A stretch of DNA of 7,865 nucleotides from Nitrospira sp. (GCA_005239945.1 SBAY01000360.1:1-7865); one strand, 5' to 3'. Shown: positions 1 through 6,707, numbered from the stretch's first letter. The notes: generated from the letters alone by a model not told the origin. Made by a program: numbers and translations.

Positions 1-23
1 CAACTTCAGAGGAGTTTAAAATC

Positions 24-60
24 TTCTTTGTGCATCTTTGTGCCTTCGTGCCTTTGTGGC
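24..60. repeat. Short-unit tandem repeat downstream of fliM (8-10 nt units)
   Basis: Four successive units built on TTTGTGC/TTCGTGCC/TTTGTGGC, with GTG cores spaced 10, 8 and 8 bases apart. Read on the minus strand it is a run of ACAAAGGCACGAAGG-type units. Similar short-unit repeats recur in intergenic DNA of many uncultured bacteria (recollection, not searched). It lies in the 138-bp stretch after the fliM stop. That stretch otherwise offers only minus-strand micro-ORFs of 10 and 21 codons, and the 21-codon one is mostly translated repeat, so I call no gene there. The next motor gene (fliN or fliY would be usual) would lie outside the window. Confidence 0.6.
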
Positions 61-138
61 AAATTTCTTAAGTTTTTTCATGCCTACCTGAACAGTAACA
101 AAATTTCCAGTTCCATTTTTCCCCTATCCCTTCTCTCC

Positions 139-1056
139 TCAAATTCGCTGAGTTATTTGAACAGCCATACGCATTCCAACTATCCCTGGTCGACATTTAA
201 ATTTAGGTATTTCATCTGCATACATAATCAAAACATCTTCTACCTTGTTATTTAATCTAACCACATCACCTTCTTTCAGTTCTAATATATCGTGCATAGT
301 TACTTCAGTTCTACCTAACTCCACAATCAAAGGGATACTTACATTTTCTACTACCTTTCGCATTTTTATAGTATCTTCTGAAGAAACAGGTTGTTGTGCA
401 CCCCCAGGTAATGAAGATTCCCCTTCACCTGTAAATTTTGAAATTATTGGTTCTATCACTAAAAGAGGTATACATAGAGTCATATTTCCGGTGGTTTCAC
501 CTGCCTTCACCTCTACAGTTCCGATAATTACTGTTTCTTTAGGAGAGGTAATTTGAGCGAATTGTGGATTTGATTCAACCTTTTTCAAGACAGGATTTAA
601 TTCTATTACATTTGCCCATGCAGTTTTTAAACCTTTCGCCAAATCTGTAATAATATTTTCTACCACCTCTAATTCAATTTCTGTTAATCCTCGTGTAAGT
701 GAAACAATTTCCCCTTTACCACCTAATAATCTGTCTATAAAGTTAAATATCAAATTAGGACTTATCTCAATTAATGCCAAACCTTTTAATGGACTTATAT
801 CTATTATTCCTATTAAAGTGGGTATTTGAATAGTCTTTACAAAATTTGCATAAGGTGATTGAGTTACAGTCAAGACACGCGTTTGGACAGTAGCGGATAA
901 CTTAGCGGATAAAGAGGTAGCTACCTTTTGGGAAAAGGCATCGAATATTACCTGGAGGGAAACAACTTTATCATGACTAACATCTTTAGTCTTTCTGAAA
1001 TCATATTCTACAATTTCTTTTGCGAGAATATCCTCATCCTTTACTTTTGTAGACAT
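139..1056 (-). CDS. fliM: Flagellar motor switch protein FliM (short N-terminus)
   Basis: C-ring rotor protein that, with FliG and FliN/FliY, transmits torque and sets rotation direction at the cytoplasmic face of the basal body. The middle domain runs from about residue 30 to 215 and contains the family's GGxG motif as GGKG at 112-115, just before a TEIE-LEVVENII helix. The C-terminal SpoA/FliN-like domain is about 232-300 (PLIVELGRTEVTMHDILELK, then GIVGMRMAVQI). At 305 residues it is slightly shorter than usual (about 330). The start is firm: a strong Shine-Dalgarno lies just upstream, and an in-frame TAA at 1093-1095 leaves only 12 codons of upstream frame with no other ATG. Only about 16 residues precede the conserved YDF, and the usual LSQxEIDALL CheY-binding peptide is not recognisable; KDEDILAKE may be a degenerate remnant. 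It follows fliL after a 141-bp gap that holds an inverted repeat. Confidence 0.95.
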   Translation of the reverse strand: MSTKVKDEDILAKEIVEYDFRKTKDVSHDKVVSLQVIFDAFSQKVATSLSAKLSATVQTRVLTVTQSPYANFVKTIQIPTLIGIIDISPLKGLALIEISPNLIFNFIDRLLGGKGEIVSLTRGLTEIELEVVENIITDLAKGLKTAWANVIELNPVLKKVESNPQFAQITSPKETVIIGTVEVKAGETTGNMTLCIPLLVIEPIISKFTGEGESSLPGGAQQPVSSEDTIKMRKVVENVSIPLIVELGRTEVTMHDILELKEGDVVRLNNKVEDVLIMYADEIPKFKCRPGIVGMRMAVQITQRI

Positions 1057-1059
1057 TTT

Positions 1060-1067
1060 CCCTCCTT
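1060..1067 (-). promoter_or_regulatory. Ribosome-binding site of fliM
   Basis: On the minus strand this reads AAGGAGGG, a near-perfect anti-16S match, three bases before the ATG at 1056. It fixes the fliM start at the short N-terminus. It begins only five bases downstream (in transcript order) of the inverted repeat at 1072-1154, so folding of that hairpin could affect access to it (inference). Confidence 0.75.
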
Positions 1068-1071
1068 GTTT

Positions 1072-1154
1072 TCCACAGATTTCACAGATTTTTTATCTTT
1101 AAATACAACATGGGATTTCTTTTTAAAATCTGTGTCATCTGCGCAATCTGTGGA
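1072..1154. repeat. Imperfect inverted repeat of 9-nt units between fliL and fliM
   Basis: The left arm (1072-1092) is TCCACAGATT, T, CACAGATTTT. The right arm (1125-1154) is AAAATCTGTG, TCATCTGCGC, AATCTGTGGA. The outer and inner 10-mers of the arms are exact reverse complements, so a 20-bp stem forms around a 32-base loop. The right arm is three 9-base units (ATCTGTGTC, ATCTGCGCA, ATCTGTGGA) and the left arm has two, so one arm carries exactly one extra unit that would bulge out. The right end, AATCTGTGGATTA, matches the ends of the element at 1752-1836 except for one C/T difference, which places both in one family. In the operon transcript it would be a strong hairpin just upstream of the fliM ribosome-binding site. 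Confidence 0.8.
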
Positions 1155-1197
1155 TTATTTAATCTTAACTCAAAAAGTTCTGTGGAGTTTTTGATAT

Positions 1198-1737
1198 TTA
1201 CTGGACAATTATCTGGAAGTGAATATCGGCAATTTTTCCCTCTCGCAATATATCATTAAGTGTTTTTTTGATTTCCTCTTTCAATGCCTTTTTCCCCTCG
1301 ACAGTAGATACTTCCATTGTTTTACCTATCAAAATACTATTGATAATATCCTTAATCTGAGATTGTCGTTCACCTAATTCTGCGGATAACATATCGTATT
1401 TCTCCGCGTCATAATACAGATTCACATCTGTTATTTTAACATAATGAGCCTCTTCCGGATCAGATAATCTGGCCACATAATTACCAATCTCATAAACATG
1501 AAGGGGTTTTGGAGGAAGTTTTTTTTCATGAGCCACCTCCGGCTCGAATTCCAATTCCGGTGGTTTTGCCTGGTTCTTAGCCACTATTGAGGCAACAACG
1601 ACAACAATCAAGATTAAGACAACAGCCCCAATGACGAACATTAATATTTTAGGCAATCCCCCTTTAGGTTTAGCCTCTTGTTCCCCTTCTTTTGCTTCCC
1701 CTTCTGCTGGAATTTCTTTATCCTTTTCTTCTGCCAT
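1198..1737 (-). CDS. fliL: Flagellar basal body-associated protein FliL
   Basis: Single-pass inner-membrane protein that surrounds or supports the MotAB stator and influences torque and stator engagement (family knowledge). The 179 residues split into a charged, Glu/Lys-rich cytoplasmic tail (1-30), one transmembrane helix (about 31-53, ILMFVIGAVVLILIVVVVAS), a Pro/Glu-rich linker (57-78) and a periplasmic FliL domain (about 80-179). The last contains YVKITDVNLYYD, a conserved helix region around GERQSQIKDIINSIL, and the typical ending IADIHFQIIVQ. Length is normal for the family. The ATG is preceded by AAAGGAG with six bases of spacing. It sits between flbD and fliM; motA and motB, which often separate flbD from fliL, are not here, so the stator genes must lie elsewhere if present. 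Confidence 0.95.
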   Translation of the reverse strand: MAEEKDKEIPAEGEAKEGEQEAKPKGGLPKILMFVIGAVVLILIVVVVASIVAKNQAKPPELEFEPEVAHEKKLPPKPLHVYEIGNYVARLSDPEEAHYVKITDVNLYYDAEKYDMLSAELGERQSQIKDIINSILIGKTMEVSTVEGKKALKEEIKKTLNDILREGKIADIHFQIIVQ

Positions 1738-1751
1738 GGTATGCTCCTTTA

Positions 1752-1836
1752 TAATCCGCAGATTTTCTTATTCATATAAGTCCTGTAGGTAATATAGGAT
1801 TTATAAGAATAAGAGAATAAGAAAATCTGCGGATTA
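1752..1836. repeat. 85-bp inverted-repeat element between flbD and fliL
   Basis: Perfect 22-bp terminal inverted repeats at 1752-1773 and 1815-1836; the outer ends are TAATCCGCAGATT and AATCTGCGGATTA. Inside is a second inverted pair, TATAAGTCCT against AGGATTTATA, with one mismatch that can pair as G-U in RNA. The whole can form a long cruciform or hairpin, resembling a small non-coding MITE-like or palindromic intergenic element with no room for a protein. Its right end supplies the TAA stop codon of flbD (1834-1836), and its left end lies 14 bases upstream of the fliL start, leaving only the fliL ribosome-binding site outside. I see no convincing target-site duplication. The terminal motif is shared with the repeat at 1145-1157. 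Confidence 0.85.
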
Positions 1837-2031
1837 ATCTTCATTTCCCCACATCCCAAGTTTTTGCCGATATTCGATAATCATTGAAATTATGGTTTTA
1901 ACATCTTCTTTAACAACATATTTAGAACCATTGGTAAGGGTTATCACGGTATCAGGTGTAGATTCAAAACTCTCGATTTGATGTGGATTGATAAAGAATT
2001 CACGTCCATTAAGTCTGGTTACTTTAATCAT
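1834..2031 (-). CDS. flbD: FlbD/SwrD family flagellar protein
   Basis: Small cytoplasmic protein of 65 residues, the usual size. Family members (SwrD in Bacillus) promote flagellar motor power or stator function and are typically encoded just after flgE. The sequence shows the hallmark opening MIKVTRLNGREFFINPHQIE, then TPDTVITLTNGSKYVVKE and a C-terminal helix (VKTIISMIIEYRQKLG). It is not the sigma-54 regulator also called FlbD in Caulobacter. The ribosome-binding site is weak (GGTG about five bases before ATG). The gap to flgE is 97 bp and holds a polypurine hairpin. The stop codon lies within the right end of the inverted-repeat element at 1752-1836. Confidence 0.93.
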   Translation of the reverse strand: MIKVTRLNGREFFINPHQIESFESTPDTVITLTNGSKYVVKEDVKTIISMIIEYRQKLGMWGNED

Positions 2032-2052
2032 TTAACACCATTCAGGTAAGAT

Positions 2053-2089
2053 AAAGGGGAAAGGGAAAAACCTTCCCCCTTTCCCCTTT
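2053..2089. repeat. Polypurine/polypyrimidine hairpin between flgE and flbD
   Basis: A perfect 13-bp inverted repeat: AAAGGGGAAAGGG (2053-2065) against CCCTTTCCCCTTT (2077-2089), with an 11-base loop. On the plus strand the stem runs into TTTTTTATTT, which would suit an intrinsic terminator, but nothing is encoded on that strand. On the minus (operon) strand only three T residues follow the stem, so termination there would be weak. It could cause partial attenuation or protect the 3' end of flgE mRNA (inference). Confidence 0.6.
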
Positions 2090-2128
2090 TTTATTTCTCT
2101 ATCCGGCTATAGTTACTTCTTACTCAGA

Positions 2129-5100
2129 TTATAGTCTCTTCATCGCAATGATATCAATAAACATCTGGTCTGCGGTAGTGACAGTTCTTGAGTTTGCCTG
2201 AAATGCCCGCTGGGCAATAATCATATCAGCAAATTCCTGGACTAAATCAACATTTGACTTCTCTAATTGTCCTGGACTGATAGCATTTCTTCCTTCTGTT
2301 TTCGGTTTACCTATAGAAGCGGGACCGGAATTAACAGTTTCGGCGAAGGTAGTGCCATCAAGTTTATCTAATCCACTTGGATTATCAAAGTTAGCTAAGG
2401 CTATTTGAGCTATATCTTGAGTTTGCCCATTATCGTAGGAAGCAACAACCACTCCCTCAGAATTTATCCTTATCTCTTCTTCTTTAAGTTTTCCAATTTT
2501 ATATCCATCTTGAGCAGATACTTTTATCGTAGACGGATTAGAAGATAGTTGAGTTACTTGATTAAAGTCAGGTGAAACTTTACTTGCATTTGCTCCTTGT
2601 TCCGGAGGTGGTGCTCCTTGAGATTCAGGTGGAGTAGATGTAGATGGAGGATCAAAATATATCCCTTTATATCTTAATCCCGGGGTTAATGGGTCAGAAG
2701 GTGATTCAAAAATCTTTGAATTATCTTTATCAAGCAATCCATTACCTGTAAAGGCTAATATCCCATATCCGGCTATCTTTTCCTTTTCTACCGGATTCAT
2801 AACGGACCATAGCCATTTATTGAAACTTATCCTCTCAAATAAAAAGTTGACTTTCTGTGGATTTCCAAAGGCATCATAAAGCTCTTGTGGTGCAGAAGAT
2901 TGGTATTCTGATGCAAGTTTTAATTTAAATGTAACTTTAACTCCTGAAGTGGCTAATTGAGGTATAGCATTACTTGGATAACTGGTTTCAGAGGTATTTG
3001 GTTCAATGGCAATATCTTCAGGGCCGTTATTCCCATTAGGAATGAAGATATCTACTGCCTCTGGAAAAACCTTTCGATAATCAGCGACTACCTGACCTGA
3101 ACCTAAAGTACCTGGATTCTCACACAACCATAAGTTTGGATTCACTGCAGGATCTGGCTGATAGTATCTTGACCCTGTATGTGGCTGTAAAAGAATCCGG
3201 TCTACACCATTGGTACCCATATTATCTTCAAATACCCACTCTGTCCTGGAAAGAATTCTACCATCTACTCTAACACTTAAAGTAGTTTCATCTACATCCG
3301 GATTGTCTAAATCAAAGGAATTCAACCTACTATAACTCACCAGATAACTATAGGTAGTTGGTTTACCCTTAATTTCTATTTGGTCTCTTCCTCCCTCGCC
3401 TCCGCCATTTTTGAATATCCATGAATTTCTACTCAGCACCTGTTCACTGCCACTGGTAATAATTCTAACTATGACCGTTGATTCATCCACATCAGCATTA
3501 TTCAAGGTAATGAGTGCCGTATTTTGTCTCTTGTATCCTTCATCAATCACCTGAGTTCCCGGTTTTCCTTTACCTGCCTCAGCTATCACTTCACCTCTAA
3601 TTATATTAGGCATTATATTCACCTTAAAGAAATCCTTACCTGTTCCAAATAATCCTGTAGTTTCCCCCCATCCATCTTCAGGACCAGGAACTTCTGCTTC
3701 TAAATCCATAACACTATTGTTATTGCCTCCTACCTTTTTACCGATAGCGATATTAGTAGCCGAGAAGAATGGATGTAACCCTGTTTCTTCCAATATTATT
3801 TCATCTCCCTGTTCACGACTTCTAATGCTAAACTTATCCATATCAGCGTGATAGGTAATGACAACCTTTGCCTGACTGGCATTAATCTCATCAAGCAAGG
3901 TATTTATCGTAGGATAATAAGCTGAACTGATTGTTCTTGAAGTATATATCCCATTTTTGGAGGTGATCTTTATGGTTCCATCTACCGTACCTCCTTCAAA
4001 TTGGTCCCAACTACCTGATAAGTCTAAAGTTTTATTTCCACTTAACACCTTAGCACTACTATAAATAACCGGTGAAGCCTCAGTATCGACAAAATTATCA
4101 ATTACTTTACCATCTTTATCCAATTGTAGAATTCCTCTTGCTTCCACCGTTTTATTATAGTAATAATCTGCTGTAACTATATCTGTTTTCTCAACAGGTG
4201 AATGAGGAACATCAACCCATGCCAGGCCAGAAGTTAATAGATTAGCCTTTGTCAAAAACCCATTAATATTATCTTGCCGAATCTTCACCTGACAATCCGA
4301 ACGATTAGTATTGACAAGTTGAAATCTATCTTGTTTAGGGTCATATCTTAAGCTAAGAGGCATGGGCTGATTTTGAAGATAGGGAGGAGCAACAACCGCG
4401 GAATATGCATCATTAAAGATATTAATAAATGATTGAACCGTACCGGTGTTTGACCCTACCCCATTTCCACCTAAACCATCAGTCCATACATTCTCTAAAC
4501 TCCATGCCGCCCAACTTCCAGGTCGAACCTCCCAGATAACAGAAATACCGCTGTTAAGGGCAGGAGGTTCGTTATTGAATCCTGCTTTAATAAAAGACTG
4601 ACTTACATCAAGATTATTTTTCACAATTTTTTCACGACTTTGAGGATTTTCATTTGCGGCAATACTCACCCAACTTTTTCCTGCTGGAACTGCTGCCACA
4701 TTAGAATAAAATCCTTCTCCCTTAAATTTAGCGGCACTCAAAAATCCACCTGCATTTGTTTGCACCATTGAGATTGCCTGGGTATTTTTCATAAAAAATT
4801 TATCTTCTTTAGTGTCATACGATAAGCTAACAATACCACTTGTTCCTGTTTTTACTAAGGACATAAAGCTTTCGACACTGGCAAAGGTATTTAGCTCAGG
4901 AGATGTCCATGTACCACCACTCCATCTAAATGTTATCTGGCTACTCATCAATAAATCCTTCCTTGGAACAAGATTCGGGCCAATCATTTGCTCAATATTC
5001 CAATTAAAACCAGCCTTATCAAAAGGTTTTGTGATATCTAATATATCATTGACCACCTCTTTACCACTTACAACTGAATAGAAGGTAACCTCATCATTTC

Positions 5101-6691
5101 CTCCTACACCCTGATTGTTACAGAATTTATACATTGTCCCTGGTTGGACCTGACCATTTATTTTTACCTGCAACCTCGTTGGGTCAACAGTAGAATTGTG
5201 CATATTAAAACCATTTCTGTCATAATCAACCTTGATAGTTGCTCCTGCAGGAGGTGCATAACAGAAAACTATCCGGTCAACACCATTTGAAGATGGCCCA
5301 AATCTTGCATCAGCACCATCATCATCAAAGTAATAAATAGTACTTCGCCCTGTTGTCCCACCAGATCCCCCAAGTAACGCACTCATAGGTTTTTTTCCAT
5401 TAAAAACAATCATCTCTGTCCCACCCGCCATAGTAACAAATACCTTAAGAGAGGCAGGGTTAATATCCGGATCACCTAAGTCAAATACGGTAACGACACT
5501 ATCTCCCACCCCTATTTGTTTACCCATGGCTCCGCCCGGGTCTATAGAATTTGGTCCTTGAAGTGAATCACCTCGTTCAAAGAAGTAAGCATTAGTAGTT
5601 ATATAATCTGTCGTAGTGGGGTCAACGGCTTTCCAGCGGTAGTAATTGCGGTCCGGATGATTAGCATCAAATAAATGTTCGAATTGAACATTTAATTTAT
5701 TACTTGTATTATAAACATACGGTGTTTGCTCTGTTCCTGCAGTGATAAATGCCTGAGTAAAAAACCCATTTCCTGAGGTATCAGCCACTTCAGCTAATGA
5801 AACCTGCACATCAGCGTTATCTGGAGTAATAACAAATCTATCATTCTCATATTTCATAGTTACCTTAGCCTGGGCAGAGATATTAATCGCATTCATTAAT
5901 TCGTTTGGAGTACTCCAGCCACCGTCTCCGCCTACTTTAAAGGCTATTCCATTGATAATAATCTTACCATCAGGAATTCCATTAAATCCTGCCTCTTCCC
6001 ATACTTTATTAAGACTTATCCCATTCTGATTTTTAGAAACCGGCACTACACTCGAAACACCCTTAATAAATACCAGGTCCGTAGCATCTACCGCTAAAGA
6101 TTGTGTTGACTTTAAATCTCCTTTAAATTTAACAGACTCAGTTGCTTTACCAGGCATTATATCCCCTCTGACTATCTTTATCCCGGTCAATGCATTAGTA
6201 GTATCAATGATTGTTCTATTGGCTGAATCTTTGATAAGTTGTCCTGTAATCGAATCTCTTTGCGCATTCCACCCTAAAACCTTAAATCCATTTGATGGAT
6301 TAACCAAACTTCCAAGTTTATCAAAATCAAAGCTTCCTGCCCGTGTATATCTATAGTTCTCGCTAATTCCATCACTAACAATGAAAAAACTATTCACCCC
6401 GTTAATTGCCAGATCAGTATTTTTCTCGCTTGGTTGCAATTTACCTTGGGTAAGAATAGTTTGGATAGTAGCCAGGGTAGTTCCTAAACCAACCTGCATA
6501 GGAATCATACCACCTACATCTCCTCGTGGAGCTACTGCACTCTTGAAATTTTGGTTCAGAATGTCCTCAAACGACACCCGTGAACGTTTAAACCCAGTTG
6601 AATCGATATTAGCTAAATTCTCACCAATTACATCCAACCATGTCAAGTGTGCCTTTAAACCACTTACCCCTGAAAAAAATGAACCTATCAT
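2129..6691 (-). CDS. flgE: Giant flagellar hook protein FlgE (1520 residues)
   Basis: Subunit of the flagellar hook, exported through the flagellar type III apparatus and polymerised outside the cell. The N-terminus is typical: a rod/hook motif (residues 1-50, SGVSGLKAH, DVIGENLANIDSTGFKRSRV, FEDILNQ), then hook core (about 84-202: TDLAINGVNSFFIV, YTRAGSFDFDKLGSLVNPSNGFKVLGWN, ending GDLKSTQSLAVD). The C-terminal side is also typical: a FlaE-like domain (about 1252-1320, with SEYQSSAPQELYDAFGNPQK), a Pro/Ser/Gln-rich linker (1348-1367), and the terminal domain (1427-1520, with IALANFDNPSGL, LEKSNVDLVQEFADMIIAQRAFQANSRTV). Between 203 and about 1250 lies an insert of roughly 1,050 residues made of two repeated module types. 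E. coli FlgE is 402 residues. The ATG at 6691 has a strong Shine-Dalgarno, and a promoter lies just upstream. There is no internal stop or frame break, and the same frame carries both conserved ends, so this is one intact gene rather than a fusion artefact. Confidence 0.95.
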   Translation of the reverse strand: MIGSFFSGVSGLKAHLTWLDVIGENLANIDSTGFKRSRVSFEDILNQNFKSAVAPRGDVGGMIPMQVGLGTTLATIQTILTQGKLQPSEKNTDLAINGVNSFFIVSDGISENYRYTRAGSFDFDKLGSLVNPSNGFKVLGWNAQRDSITGQLIKDSANRTIIDTTNALTGIKIVRGDIMPGKATESVKFKGDLKSTQSLAVDATDLVFIKGVSSVVPVSKNQNGISLNKVWEEAGFNGIPDGKIIINGIAFKVGGDGGWSTPNELMNAINISAQAKVTMKYENDRFVITPDNADVQVSLAEVADTSGNGFFTQAFITAGTEQTPYVYNTSNKLNVQFEHLFDANHPDRNYYRWKAVDPTTTDYITTNAYFFERGDSLQGPNSIDPGGAMGKQIGVGDSVVTVFDLGDPDINPASLKVFVTMAGGTEMIVFNGKKPMSALLGGSGGTTGRSTIYYFDDDGADARFGPSSNGVDRIVFCYAPPAGATIKVDYDRNGFNMHNSTVDPTRLQVKINGQVQPGTMYKFCNNQGVGGNDEVTFYSVVSGKEVVNDILDITKPFDKAGFNWNIEQMIGPNLVPRKDLLMSSQITFRWSGGTWTSPELNTFASVESFMSLVKTGTSGIVSLSYDTKEDKFFMKNTQAISMVQTNAGGFLSAAKFKGEGFYSNVAAVPAGKSWVSIAANENPQSREKIVKNNLDVSQSFIKAGFNNEPPALNSGISVIWEVRPGSWAAWSLENVWTDGLGGNGVGSNTGTVQSFINIFNDAYSAVVAPPYLQNQPMPLSLRYDPKQDRFQLVNTNRSDCQVKIRQDNINGFLTKANLLTSGLAWVDVPHSPVEKTDIVTADYYYNKTVEARGILQLDKDGKVIDNFVDTEASPVIYSSAKVLSGNKTLDLSGSWDQFEGGTVDGTIKITSKNGIYTSRTISSAYYPTINTLLDEINASQAKVVITYHADMDKFSIRSREQGDEIILEETGLHPFFSATNIAIGKKVGGNNNSVMDLEAEVPGPEDGWGETTGLFGTGKDFFKVNIMPNIIRGEVIAEAGKGKPGTQVIDEGYKRQNTALITLNNADVDESTVIVRIITSGSEQVLSRNSWIFKNGGGEGGRDQIEIKGKPTTYSYLVSYSRLNSFDLDNPDVDETTLSVRVDGRILSRTEWVFEDNMGTNGVDRILLQPHTGSRYYQPDPAVNPNLWLCENPGTLGSGQVVADYRKVFPEAVDIFIPNGNNGPEDIAIEPNTSETSYPSNAIPQLATSGVKVTFKLKLASEYQSSAPQELYDAFGNPQKVNFLFERISFNKWLWSVMNPVEKEKIAGYGILAFTGNGLLDKDNSKIFESPSDPLTPGLRYKGIYFDPPSTSTPPESQGAPPPEQGANASKVSPDFNQVTQLSSNPSTIKVSAQDGYKIGKLKEEEIRINSEGVVVASYDNGQTQDIAQIALANFDNPSGLDKLDGTTFAETVNSGPASIGKPKTEGRNAISPGQLEKSNVDLVQEFADMIIAQRAFQANSRTVTTADQMFIDIIAMKRL
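3077..5497 (-). repeat. Four copies of a 'DVDE...GxDRI' beta module within flgE
   Basis: Copies lie at about residues 399-490 (5222-5497), 494-540 (5072-5212, shorter), 1056-1120 (3332-3526) and 1121-1205 (3077-3331). Shared pattern: FDL-(D/G)-NPDVDE-(T/S)-(T/L)-VRV, a turn, LSRTEWVFEDN, then GxGVDRI and a closing hydrophobic-VxY strand. Examples are FDLGDPDINPASLKVFV with NGVDRIVF; STVDPTRLQVKINGQV with GGNDEVTF; LNNADVDESTVIVRI with GGRDQIEI; and FDLDNPDVDETTLSVRV with NGVDRILL. The last two are adjacent and most alike, suggesting the most recent duplication. I do not recognise a named family for this module; it looks all-beta and could bind metal through its Asp-rich turns (inference). Confidence 0.7.
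3740..6016 (-). repeat. Four copies of a flagellin/hook IN-like module within flgE
   Basis: Copies lie at about residues 226-316 (5744-6016), 549-661 (4709-5047), 692-822 (4226-4618) and 880-984 (3740-4054). Shared features in order: a start such as FxKAGFN (copies 1-3: EEAGFNG, DKAGFNW, IKAGFNN); a short beta segment (KIIINGIAFKV, SSQITFRWSGGTW, SVIWEVRPGSW, TIKITSKNG); a helix (ELMNAINIS, SFMSLV, SFINIFNDA, TLLDEINAS); then a strand pair with the core Y(D/E)..-D(R/K)F: MKYENDRFVI, LSYDTKEDKFFM, LRYDPKQDRFQL, ITYHADMDKFSI. A closing GFF/GFL/HPFF plus an A-rich segment follows. This pattern resembles the flagellin/FliD hook IN motif (inference from motif, not from a profile search). Divergence between copies is high, so the duplications are old. 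Confidence 0.7.
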
Positions 6692-6699
6692 TTTAAATT

Positions 6700-6707
6700 A
6701 CCTCCTT
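6700..6707 (-). promoter_or_regulatory. Ribosome-binding site of flgE
   Basis: The minus strand reads AAGGAGGT, a full Shine-Dalgarno match, eight bases before the ATG at 6691. With the conserved MxxSFFSGVSGLKAH opening it fixes the start, and it predicts strong translation, as expected for a protein needed in many copies. Confidence 0.85.

Noticed and set aside
24..60. CRISPR-like array
   Set aside because: Units are 8-10 bases with no spacers of uniform length and no cas genes.
23..106. Minus-strand micro-ORFs after fliM (10 and 21 codons)
   Set aside because: The 21-codon frame mostly translates the short-unit repeat and has a weak ribosome-binding site. The 10-codon one is preceded by AGGGG but is too short to support as a gene.
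28..255. Plus-strand open frame of 75 codons overlapping the end of fliM
   Set aside because: It overlaps the conserved fliM 3' end in antisense and starts inside a repeat; the composition looks like a shadow frame.
245..556. Plus-strand open frame of about 103 codons inside fliM
   Set aside because: It is antisense to the conserved SpoA and middle domains of fliM and has no recognisable protein features.
1145..1157. Possible DnaA box (TGTGGATTA)
   Set aside because: It differs from TGTGGATAA at a conserved position and is explained by the repeat family; there is no cluster of boxes or dnaA/dnaN context.
2129..6691. Assembly fusion of flgE with another gene
   Set aside because: One uninterrupted frame has hook-type sequence at both ends and hook-related repeated modules between them, with no domain foreign to flagella recognised.
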